From assembly GCA_014377905.1 (NCBI GenBank), contig JACMOQ010000421.1, positions 1 to 5,166 on the forward strand: 5,166 nucleotides of DNA, read 5' to 3'. Below the pieces are notes generated by a model. That model had not been told where the DNA came from. It made no database searches and worked only from the letters and a program-made list of their open reading frames with translations. The translations under genes were made by a program, and so were the position numbers. The stretch comes from Acetobacteraceae bacterium. Lineage in GTDB: Bacteria > Pseudomonadota > Alphaproteobacteria > Acetobacterales > Acetobacteraceae. This document shows positions 1-5,027 of this stretch, piece after piece (the stretch's first letter is position 1; every line of letters begins with the position of its first letter).

Positions 1-195
1 GCGAAATTCGAATGGGTAGGCGATGAGCTCGGCATCGGTCAGTGCTGTCGCAAGCTGGGCGGTGGTGCCGGCGGGGACGACAATGCTGCGGTCAGCGGGC
101 ATTGGGCCAGGCGCTTCAAGCCGTCGCCACGCCAAGGTGGCACCGCCACCAACAGCCAGGCAAAGCACAGCCGCCAGCAACACCCACCGCCGCAC
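1..195 (-). CDS. mltG: Endolytic transglycosylase MltG, N-terminal 65 codons (runs off the window)
   Basis: MltG is an inner-membrane lytic transglycosylase that cleaves nascent peptidoglycan glycan strands and so sets their length. Only the N-terminus is present; the catalytic domain lies beyond base 1. The visible part starts with a short basic cytoplasmic tip (MRRW), then one hydrophobic membrane segment at about residues 5-22, then a periplasmic stretch reading SIVVPAGTTAQLATAL, which resembles the start of the MltG LysM-like region (a theme of 'v.vp.G.s...ia..L'). I chose the GTG start at 193-195 because no other usable start exists in frame between it and well inside fabF, and because it places the membrane anchor at the terminus. 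The gene begins 7 bases after the fabF stop and has no good ribosome-binding site, which suggests translational coupling to fabF. The fabF-mltG neighbourhood is common in alphaproteobacteria and supports the name. The missing catalytic domain prevents certainty. Confidence 0.8.
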   Translation of the reverse strand, partial: MRRWVLLAAVLCLAVGGGATLAWRRLEAPGPMPADRSIVVPAGTTAQLATALTDAELIAYPFEFR

Positions 196-202
196 GAATA
201 TA

Positions 203-1465
203 TCAGTCGATCTTCTTGAAGATGATGCTGGCGTTGGTGCCGCCGAAGCCGAAGCTGTTGGACAGCGCGACGTCGATCCGGCGTTCCTGGGATGTGTTGG
301 CGACCCGGTCGATCACCGATTCCCGGCTGGGCGAATGCAGGTTTAGAGTAGGCGGGGCAATGTTGTCGCGGACGGCAAGGATCGAAAAAATCGCCTCGAT
401 CGCGCCGGCAGCACCCAGCAGATGCCCGGTGGATGATTTTGTCGATGACATGGCGATGTTCTTGCCGTGATCGCCAAACAGGCGTTCCACCGCTTCAAGT
501 TCCAGATCGTCGCCAAGCGGGGTGGAGGTGCCATGTGCGTTGACGTACTGGATCTGGTCAACAGTCGTATTGCTATTGCGCAAAGCGGCCTTCATGGCGC
601 GGAAAGCGCCTTCATGGCCTTCGGCGGGGGCGGTAATGTGGAATGCATCGCCCGACATGCCGTAACCGGCAACCTCGGCATAAATCTTGGCGCCACGGGC
701 TTTGGCGTGTTCGTATTCTTCGAGCACGACCACACCCGCGCCTTCGCCCATCACAAAGCCATCGCGATCCTTGTCCCACGGGCGGGACCCAGCGGTGGGA
801 TTGTCGTTAAAGCCAGTCGACAGCGCGCGTGCGGCACAAAACCCGGCAATGCCGAGGAAGTTCACCGCCGATTCCGCGCCGCCGGCCACCATGACGTCAG
901 CATCGCCGAAGATGATCAGCCGGGCCGCATCGCCGATCGCATGCACGCCAGTGGCGCAGGCGGTGACAACCGAATGGTTGGGGCCTTTGAAGCCGTATTT
1001 GATCGAAACATGGCCGGACGCCAGGTTGATCAACGCCGAAGGGATGAAAAACGGCGACAGTCGGCGGCTTTTGCCTTCATGGATCAGCTTGGCGGCATCA
1101 TAAATCGCCTCAAGCCCGCCAATGCCAGAGCCGATCATCACGCCGGTGGCGCAGCGATCTTCCTCGCCATCGGGCATCCAGCCGGAATCCTCAACCGCCT
1201 CGATCGCCGCGACCAGCGCGAACTGAATGAAGGGGTCCATCTTTTTCTGGTCTTTGAAGGGAATCCACTCGGTCAGATCGAGCTTGCCATCGGCCTTGAC
1301 GCCACGGGGGATATGGCCAGCAATCTTGGCCGGCAGATCGCCAACATCAAAGGATTGAATGGCCGAAATTCCGGATTCGCCCGCGATCAGACGTTTCCAG
1401 ACGTTTTCAACGCCCAAACCTAGCGGGCAGGCAATGCCCATGCCCGTCACTACCACCCGCCGCAT
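203..1465 (-). CDS. fabF: 3-oxoacyl-[acyl-carrier-protein] synthase II (KAS II)
   Basis: FabF carries out the elongating condensation of type II fatty-acid synthesis in the cytoplasm: acyl-enzyme plus malonyl-ACP gives 3-ketoacyl-ACP and CO2. The 420-residue protein is close to the usual length of about 412-420. It has the thiolase fold signature from MRRVVVTGMG onward. The nucleophile is C170 in VVTACATG, and the decarboxylation histidines are H311 (NAHGTSTPLGD) and H348 (SSTGHLLGAAG), with K343 between them. The spacings match E. coli FabF C163/H303/H340 closely. The glycine-rich NSFGFGGTN near the C-terminus holds the gatekeeper Phe (about F407). An in-frame ATG lies 66 bases further upstream, but it would add 22 residues unlike the family. 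The start at 1463-1465 has AAGGA (1473-1477) seven bases upstream, so I chose it. It lies 72 bases downstream of acpP, with a hairpin in the gap. All key residues are present. Confidence 0.97.
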   Translation of the reverse strand: MRRVVVTGMGIACPLGLGVENVWKRLIAGESGISAIQSFDVGDLPAKIAGHIPRGVKADGKLDLTEWIPFKDQKKMDPFIQFALVAAIEAVEDSGWMPDGEEDRCATGVMIGSGIGGLEAIYDAAKLIHEGKSRRLSPFFIPSALINLASGHVSIKYGFKGPNHSVVTACATGVHAIGDAARLIIFGDADVMVAGGAESAVNFLGIAGFCAARALSTGFNDNPTAGSRPWDKDRDGFVMGEGAGVVVLEEYEHAKARGAKIYAEVAGYGMSGDAFHITAPAEGHEGAFRAMKAALRNSNTTVDQIQYVNAHGTSTPLGDDLELEAVERLFGDHGKNIAMSSTKSSTGHLLGAAGAIEAIFSILAVRDNIAPPTLNLHSPSRESVIDRVANTSQERRIDVALSNSFGFGGTNASIIFKKID

Positions 1466-1504
1466 GCCGCCATCCTTCGCCTTGCGGTTACACCTGGCCC
1501 AGCA

Positions 1505-1528
1505 CCCGTCGCCGCAATCGGCGGCGGG
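1505..1528 (-). other. Intercistronic hairpin between acpP and fabF
   Basis: Ten-base arms at 1505-1514 and 1519-1528 pair around a four-base loop, with a single C/A mismatch in the minus-strand transcript. The stem is almost all G and C. It starts about 10 bases after the acpP stop and lies about 40 bases before the fabF start. No run of U follows, so it does not look like a factor-independent terminator. An RNA-stabilising or processing element that lets acpP mRNA outlast the downstream message is a reasonable inference, because ACP is needed in large excess over the enzymes. Function is unproven. Confidence 0.5.
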
Positions 1529-1537
1529 CACATAGGA

Positions 1538-1777
1538 TCAGGCCGCTTTTTGTGCCGAAATATAGGCGATCGCGTCGTTGACGGTCGCAATCTTCTCGGC
1601 CGCGTCTTCAGGGATTTCGACCCCGAACGCTTCCTCGAACGCCATCACCAACTCGACCGTGTCGAGGCTGTCTGCCCCCAGATCATCGATGAACGAGGCG
1701 GTATCAGTCACCTTCGATTCCTCGACGCCGAGGTGTTCGATTACAATCTTCTTCACCTGTGCGGCGATATCGGTCAT
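1538..1777 (-). CDS. acpP: Acyl carrier protein
   Basis: AcpP is the small acidic cytoplasmic protein that carries growing acyl chains as thioesters on a 4'-phosphopantetheine arm. At 79 residues it is the normal length. The attachment serine is S37 in the diagnostic GADSLDTVELVMAFEE motif, which begins the recognition helix (about residues 36-51) that FabD, FabG and FabF bind. The helix I region (about 3-15) and the acidic IPEDAAEKI segment before helix IV are also typical. The start codon at 1775-1777 is preceded by AGGAG (1789-1793), with an 11-base spacer that is slightly long. It lies between fabG and fabF in the usual order. A 144-base gap separates it from fabG and contains a probable promoter, so it can probably be transcribed independently as well as by read-through from fabD. 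Holo-ACP synthase, which modifies S37, is not encoded here. Confidence 0.98.
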   Translation of the reverse strand: MTDIAAQVKKIVIEHLGVEESKVTDTASFIDDLGADSLDTVELVMAFEEAFGVEIPEDAAEKIATVNDAIAYISAQKAA

Positions 1778-1846
1778 CGGTCTAACTGCTCCTGCCTACC
1801 GGCATTAATGCTTCGTTTCCGGTCGGCACCCTGGTCTGAGGCTGCC

Positions 1847-1867
1847 TTCCCGTCTGATATTCCCGTC
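1847..1867. repeat. Short direct repeat in the acpP leader
   Basis: The octamer TTCCCGTC occurs twice on the plus strand, at 1847-1854 and 1860-1867, with a 13-base period. On the transcribed strand it reads GACGGGAA. It lies just downstream of the predicted acpP transcription start, within the roughly 100-base leader. A tandem binding site for a regulator or an RNA element is possible, but two 8-mers this close could also arise by chance. Confidence 0.3.
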
Positions 1868-1887
1868 GATCGGAACGGACGTGGCTG

Positions 1888-1915
1888 TGTATCACGATAT
1901 TATCGTTTTCGCCAA
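1888..1915 (-). promoter_or_regulatory. Probable acpP promoter in the fabG-acpP gap
   Basis: On the minus strand, TTGGCG (1910-1915) resembles a -35 box and GATACA (1888-1893) a weak -10 box, 16 bases apart. Transcription would start near 1881, giving a leader of about 100 bases before acpP. Neither box is consensus, but alphaproteobacterial housekeeping promoters often have a weak -10. The case is strengthened by the same layout at the fabD promoter (3666-3695): GATAC directly follows a 13-bp inverted repeat in both. A separate promoter for acpP also fits the need for extra ACP. Confidence 0.45.
1894..1906. repeat. 13-bp inverted repeat in the acpP promoter spacer
   Basis: ACGATA and TATCGT are perfect six-base arms around one central base. 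The repeat fills most of the spacer between the proposed -35 and -10 boxes and abuts the -10. The loop is too small for a good RNA hairpin, so a dimeric DNA-binding protein is the more natural reading. No regulator can be named from the sequence. Confidence 0.4.
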
Positions 1916-1921
1916 CCAAGG

Positions 1922-2656
1922 CTACAACATTGCCATCCCGCCATTGACGTGCAGGGTCGCGCCGGTCACCCAACCAGCTTCCTCGCTCGCCAGATAAACC
2001 ACCGCCGCCGCCACATCGGCTGGGCTGCCCATGCGACCAAGCGGGATCGCGTCGACCAGTTTGCTGCGTTGGGCGTCGTTCAGGGCATGGGTCATGGGCG
2101 TGTCGATGAAGCCGGGGGAGACCGCGTTGACGGTGACCCCGCGGGAGGCGACTTCCTGGGCCAAGGCCTTGATCATGCCCACCATTCCAGCCTTGGCGGC
2201 GACGTAATTGGCTTGGCCGGGATTGCCGGTGGCGCCCACGATTGACGAAATCCCAATGATCCGGCCAGCGCGACGGCGCAACATCACCTTGATGGCGGCG
2301 CGTGACAGGCGGAACGGCGCGGTCAGATCAACATCGATGACCGCCTGCCAATCCTCGTCCTTCATCCGCAAGGCCAGCATGTCGCGGGTGAAACCGGCAT
2401 TGTTGATCAGGATCGCTAATGGCCCGATCGCTTCGACGGTGGCAATCAGCGCGTCGGGCGCTGCGTGGTCTTTGAGATCGGCAGGGCAGATATGCGCGCG
2501 GTCGCCCAATTCGTCGGCGAGGCTTTGCAGCGCGTCCACCCGCGTGCCGGACAGGGCGACGGTGGCGCCCTGGGCATGCAGCGCGCGGGCAATGGCTGCA
2601 CCGATGCCGCCAGATGCGCCCGTCACCAAGGCAATTTTACCGTCGAGACGAAACAT
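1922..2656 (-). CDS. fabG: 3-oxoacyl-[acyl-carrier-protein] reductase
   Basis: FabG reduces 3-ketoacyl-ACP to (R)-3-hydroxyacyl-ACP with NADPH, the first reduction of each elongation cycle in the cytoplasm. The 244 residues equal E. coli FabG in length. Features of the classical short-chain dehydrogenase fold are: the cofactor motif TGASGGIG (12-19), NNAG (85-88), catalytic S138, and Y151 with K155 in ANYVAAKAG, followed by the PGFIDTPM loop and the C-terminal HVNGGMAML typical of FabG. At position 110, where E. coli and most relatives have the tetrad Asn, this protein has Asp (codon GAT). The reading frame stays open for 114 codons upstream through fabD, but that part is an overlap shadow. 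The ATG at 2654-2656 gives the family N-terminus and has AAGG (2665-2668) eight bases before it, overlapping the fabD stop. The 11-base gap to fabD implies cotranscription and probable coupling. Confidence 0.97.
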   Translation of the reverse strand: MFRLDGKIALVTGASGGIGAAIARALHAQGATVALSGTRVDALQSLADELGDRAHICPADLKDHAAPDALIATVEAIGPLAILINNAGFTRDMLALRMKDEDWQAVIDVDLTAPFRLSRAAIKVMLRRRAGRIIGISSIVGATGNPGQANYVAAKAGMVGMIKALAQEVASRGVTVNAVSPGFIDTPMTHALNDAQRSKLVDAIPLGRMGSPADVAAAVVYLASEEAGWVTGATLHVNGGMAML

Positions 2657-2667
2657 GGCGTGTGCCT

Positions 2668-3627
2668 TCACAGCGATTTCAGCAGGGCCTCGATTTCCGC
2701 CGGATTTCCAGCAGACTGCGCGGCGGCGTCGGGCAGGATGCGCTTGACCAGCCCGGCGAGCACTTTGCCCGACCCGAGCTCGATAAAGCTGTCGACCCCG
2801 ATTGTGGCCATCGCCTGTATGCTTTCGCGCCAGCGCACGGTTGCGGTGACCTGCTCGACCAGCATGCGGGCGATGTCTGTCGGGTCGGTGGTTTTGGCAG
2901 CGGACACGTTGGCGATCAGCGGCACAATCGGGGCGGCTGGCGGCGCGGCGGCGAGGGCTGCGGCCATGGCGTCGGCGGCAGGCGCCATCAGGGCGCAATG
3001 AAACGGGGCCGAAACCGGCAGCTTCATCGCGCGGCGAATGCCTTTGGTCTTGGCGATCTCAATCGCGCGATCAATCGCTGCGGTATGGCCGGAAATCACC
3101 ACCTGGCCGCCGCCATTGTCGTTTGCGGGCTGGATCACCTGGCGGGTGCCATCGGGGGCAAGTTCGGCTTCCGCACAAATCGCGATGGCCACGTCCATCT
3201 CGGCGCCGAGCAATGCGGCCATCGATCCTTCGCCAGGGGCCACCGCTTTCTGCATCGACTGGCCACGCAGGCGCAGCAGGCTGGCGCCCGCCGGGACTGT
3301 GAAGCTGCCAGCGGCAGCCAGCGCTGAATATTCGCCGAGCGAATGCCCGGCGACCACCACGGCGCGATCGGCGAGCTGGAACTTACCTTCGCGCTCCAGC
3401 ACCCGCAGCACCGCCAGCGAATGGGCCATGAGTGCGGGCTGAGCGTTTTCGGTGAGGGTGAGTTCCTCGGCGGGGCCTTCGAACATGAGCTTGGAGAGCT
3501 TTTGCTTCAGGGTGTCGTCCACCGCTTCGAACACCTCCCGCGCGGCGGCGAAGGTGGCGGCGAGGTCACGACCCATTCCGGGGGCTTGGCTGCCTTGGCC
3601 GGGGAAAATGAAAGCGTGAACGGGCAT
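2668..3627 (-). CDS. fabD: Malonyl CoA-acyl carrier protein transacylase
   Basis: FabD moves the malonyl group from coenzyme A to AcpP, supplying the extender unit for every FabF cycle. The protein has 319 residues, slightly longer than E. coli FabD (309) and within the family range. The oxyanion-hole Q11 lies in FPGQGSQ. The nucleophile is S96 in GHSLGEYSALAAAG, the malonate-carboxylate-binding arginine is R121 in RLRGQSMQ, and the catalytic H210 is in LPVSAPFHCALM. Q259 matches the late conserved Gln. The ferredoxin-like subdomain lies roughly at residues 130-205. The ATG at 3625-3627 gives the family N-terminus MPVHAFIFPG and has AGGA (3637-3640) nine bases upstream. It is the first gene of the operon, with its own promoter about 35-70 bases upstream, and its stop overlaps the fabG ribosome-binding site. 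Confidence 0.97.
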   Translation of the reverse strand: MPVHAFIFPGQGSQAPGMGRDLAATFAAAREVFEAVDDTLKQKLSKLMFEGPAEELTLTENAQPALMAHSLAVLRVLEREGKFQLADRAVVVAGHSLGEYSALAAAGSFTVPAGASLLRLRGQSMQKAVAPGEGSMAALLGAEMDVAIAICAEAELAPDGTRQVIQPANDNGGGQVVISGHTAAIDRAIEIAKTKGIRRAMKLPVSAPFHCALMAPAADAMAAALAAAPPAAPIVPLIANVSAAKTTDPTDIARMLVEQVTATVRWRESIQAMATIGVDSFIELGSGKVLAGLVKRILPDAAAQSAGNPAEIEALLKSL

Positions 3628-3644
3628 GAATGTTTGTCCTGGCA

Positions 3645-3660
3645 GATCGCGGGGGCGATC
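3645..3660 (-). promoter_or_regulatory. Stem-loop at the predicted 5' end of the fabD transcript
   Basis: GATCGC (3645-3650) and GCGATC (3655-3660) form a perfect six-base stem with a four-base loop, four bases before the fabD AGGA. The predicted transcription start (about 3659) would put this hairpin at the extreme 5' end of the mRNA. Such 5' stems are known to protect some bacterial messages from decay, and their closeness to the ribosome-binding site could also tune translation. The hairpin is visible; the role is inference. Confidence 0.4.
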
Positions 3661-3665
3661 GCGGC

Positions 3666-3695
3666 GGTATCGTCATGACATGACCAAATTGTCAA
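3666..3695 (-). promoter_or_regulatory. Probable promoter of the fabD-fabG-acpP-fabF-mltG operon
   Basis: A consensus -35 TTGACA sits at 3690-3695 on the minus strand. GATACC at 3666-3671, eighteen bases downstream, is the best -10 candidate; it keeps the A-T-A core but is otherwise weak. Transcription would begin near 3659, giving a leader of about 32 bases with a good ribosome-binding site. The position just before the first operon gene and the perfect -35 make this the strongest promoter candidate in the window. Confidence 0.6.
3672..3684. repeat. 13-bp inverted repeat in the fabD promoter spacer (operator candidate)
   Basis: GTCATG and CATGAC are perfect six-base arms around a single base. 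The repeat ends directly against the -10 box, inside the -35/-10 spacer, where a bound repressor would block RNA polymerase. Its sequence differs from the repeat at 1894-1906, but its size, symmetry and placement are the same. The regulator is unknown. Confidence 0.45.
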
Positions 3696-3769
3696 TCTTT
3701 CACTGTTTAGGATTCAGATATGCCCCGTCGTGGTAAACCAATAACATGTGCCGTTTTCCTGCCTATTAA

Positions 3770-4057
3770 GGCCAGCCGATCCGGTTGGCCGCCTTGGCTA
3801 ATGGGCTGGAACATGATCCGCCGGACGCGATCGGACGCACCCTCGCCCGGGAATGGGCATTGATGCGGGAGGGCGGAGTGACGACCCCTTTGCGGTTTAC
3901 CGCTGCATTGACCGATCGCGAGACTTTGTGGGCTTTTCGCTGCGCGTCCGAAGACCGGCCTGCGACGCTGTAGTAGCGGTAGGACATGGCGGGGGTGGTA
4001 GTGGTATCTGAACTGTTCGACAAATGCGGAGGATGCTGGCGGGGCATTTCGTTCAGG
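3770..4057 (+). pseudogene. Class II glutamine amidotransferase remnant (C-terminal part, decayed)
   Basis: The plus-strand frame through 3785 reads LAALANGLEHDP, then TTPLRFTAALTDRETLWAFR and CASEDRPATL up to 3970. This pattern is familiar from the C-terminal half of EgtC/YafJ-type class II (Ntn-hydrolase) glutamine amidotransferases, which are cytoplasmic. Three TAG codons follow (3971, 3974, 3980), and the same frame then resumes with GVVVVSELFD, resembling the family's 'vVSEPl' strand. After the Trp at 4037-4039 a frame change restores GHFV (from 4042), like the family's 'W..vP.ghf' ending. The N-terminal region with the catalytic Cys is absent: a stop lies in frame at 3767-3769 and no amidotransferase-like sequence is seen before it. 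The family call rests on remembered motif patterns. The boundaries are approximate. A short independent gene is less likely, as I see no ribosome-binding site and only a TTG start. Confidence 0.6.
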
Positions 4058-4110
4058 CGTTTGCGGTTGCGCCGGTGTTTGTCTCGCCGCTCGTAATCCG
4101 ATCGATCTTG

Positions 4111-5013
4111 TTATTGATCCGGGTGAAAACGGTTCGGCCCTCGAGTTAGCGGGTGTTCGAGAACATCCATTAACTCGAGGGCGCCGTTGATCGTCAGTTT
4201 ACGAGCCTTCGGAATGCACAGCATGTTAATGGCAAAACCGTTACAGACCAAATAGCGTCCACCGACATCGAAATATCCGACTGCGTGAATGTTGTTCGGG
4301 TCATTAGCATAGTTCGCCGCGTTGAAAAACTGCGTCAAGTGCCAATGGACTGTATACTCCATTTCAAACAGACACGAGATAAGCGATGGCGATTTTTCCG
4401 GTTGGTCGTTTTCAAGATATAGTATTGTCCCGCATCGCTTGAGCGTTTCCCTCGCCCCGCGCAAGCAGGCCTCCTCCATGCCCTGCACATCGGCTTTCAG
4501 AAAATCCAGATGCTGGCCGTTCAGGTAGCTATCCAACTTAACCGCAGCAACCGCTCGATTGGCCTTGCTGGTTCCTAGTTCCAGCCCACCGAAATTGACC
4601 TGGGCATTCGGGTTCAGGTCCTCCACGAGAATGGAGCCATCCCAATCGCTGACGGCCTTGTTCTCGCACTCGACGTTGGTGAGGCTGTTGAGCGCCACGT
4701 TGGCGCATAGCGTTTGAAATACCAGACGCTGGGGCTCGAACGCGAAAACCCAGCCGGTAGGACCTGTCAGCCGAGCCATCGCAATGGTATGAATACCGAT
4801 ATTGGCACCTAAATCGGCGACTTGCGCGCCAGGCGGGATGAGCTGGGCGAACAGATCGACCTCGCTCTCGAAATACTCCCCATAATGGGACGCAGATTGT
4901 CCTACGACCGTATCATTCTTGTTGAATAAGATCAGGCCATGACGGCCCGCGACCAACTGGTTGAATCCGTCAGTGGGCAGAAGATTTGGCAACACCGGAT
5001 GGGCTCCGCTCAT
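4111..5013 (-). CDS. FkbM-family SAM-dependent methyltransferase
   Basis: The 300-residue protein is a class I methyltransferase of the FkbM type, a family that O-methylates sugars, glycans or natural products. The SAM-binding motif I is VADLGANIGIHT (about 66-76), the acidic end of strand 2 is FAFEPQ (91-96), and the family-specific FLKADVQGMEEACLRGA (171-187) follows, with LYLEND (198-203). The C-terminal pattern of W224, N231, N241 and NMLCIP (263-268) is typical of FkbM proteins. No signal peptide or membrane segment is seen, so it is probably cytosolic. The substrate cannot be told from sequence. The ATG at 5011-5013 follows the xerC stop by 14 bases and has only a weak AGAGA upstream. 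A hand-counted sample of 60 bases (4201-4260) holds 29 G+C, against 37 in a fabD sample (3001-3060), which hints at recent acquisition. A large palindrome lies in codons 278-293. Confidence 0.85.
   Translation of the reverse strand: MSGAHPVLPNLLPTDGFNQLVAGRHGLILFNKNDTVVGQSASHYGEYFESEVDLFAQLIPPGAQVADLGANIGIHTIAMARLTGPTGWVFAFEPQRLVFQTLCANVALNSLTNVECENKAVSDWDGSILVEDLNPNAQVNFGGLELGTSKANRAVAAVKLDSYLNGQHLDFLKADVQGMEEACLRGARETLKRCGTILYLENDQPEKSPSLISCLFEMEYTVHWHLTQFFNAANYANDPNNIHAVGYFDVGGRYLVCNGFAINMLCIPKARKLTINGALELMDVLEHPLTRGPNRFHPDQ
4137..4182. repeat. 46-bp quasi-palindrome inside the 3' end of the methyltransferase gene
   Basis: The outer arms, GCCCTCGAGTTA (4137-4148) and TAACTCGAGGGC (4171-4182), are perfect 12-base inverted repeats. 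Nested inside, GGGTGTTC (4151-4158) and GAACATCC (4161-4168) pair with one G/T-type mismatch around a two-base centre. Only a symmetric two-base mismatch (4149-4150 against 4169-4170) separates the two stems. The whole element is translated as residues 278-293 of the methyltransferase. In the minus-strand RNA it would form a long hairpin ending about 26 bases before the stop codon. A four-T run follows about 9 bases later, too far away for a classical terminator. Confidence 0.8.
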
Positions 5014-5027
5014 TTTCGACGATATCT

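Noticed and set aside
467..1423. Long plus-strand open frame (318 codons) antisense to fabF
   Set aside because: It mirrors the codon bias of fabF on the other strand, shows no recognisable domain, and fully overlaps an unambiguous gene.
1466..1531. 22-codon N-terminal extension of fabF
   Set aside because: The extension runs through the intercistronic hairpin and is unlike any FabF N-terminus, while AAGGA supports the later ATG.
1782..1973. Minus-strand 63-codon frame spanning the fabG-acpP gap
   Set aside because: It overlaps the end of fabG and ends at the acpP ribosome-binding site region. Its composition is not protein-like, and a promoter and leader fit the gap better.
2657..2998. N-terminal extension of fabG by 114 codons
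   Set aside because: The extra part is the out-of-frame shadow of fabD. The family N-terminus and a good ribosome-binding site mark the start at 2656.
2465..3327. Overlapping plus-strand open frames antisense to fabG and fabD
   Set aside because: They are low-complexity Ala/Arg/Gly-rich translations expected opposite GC-rich genes, with no family resemblance.
3655..3662. GCGATCGC octamer palindrome, like the repeated HIP1 site of cyanobacteria
   Set aside because: Only one copy was noticed here, and GC-rich genomes make this octamer by chance. The proteins do not suggest a cyanobacterium.
3696..3769. Spacer between the fabD -35 box and the amidotransferase remnant
   Set aside because: I looked for a tRNA, a small gene or a plus-strand promoter and saw nothing that could be supported.
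3766..4047. Minus-strand 93-codon open frame
   Set aside because: It has no recognisable motif or ribosome-binding site and lies opposite the amidotransferase-like fragment, which explains the sequence better.
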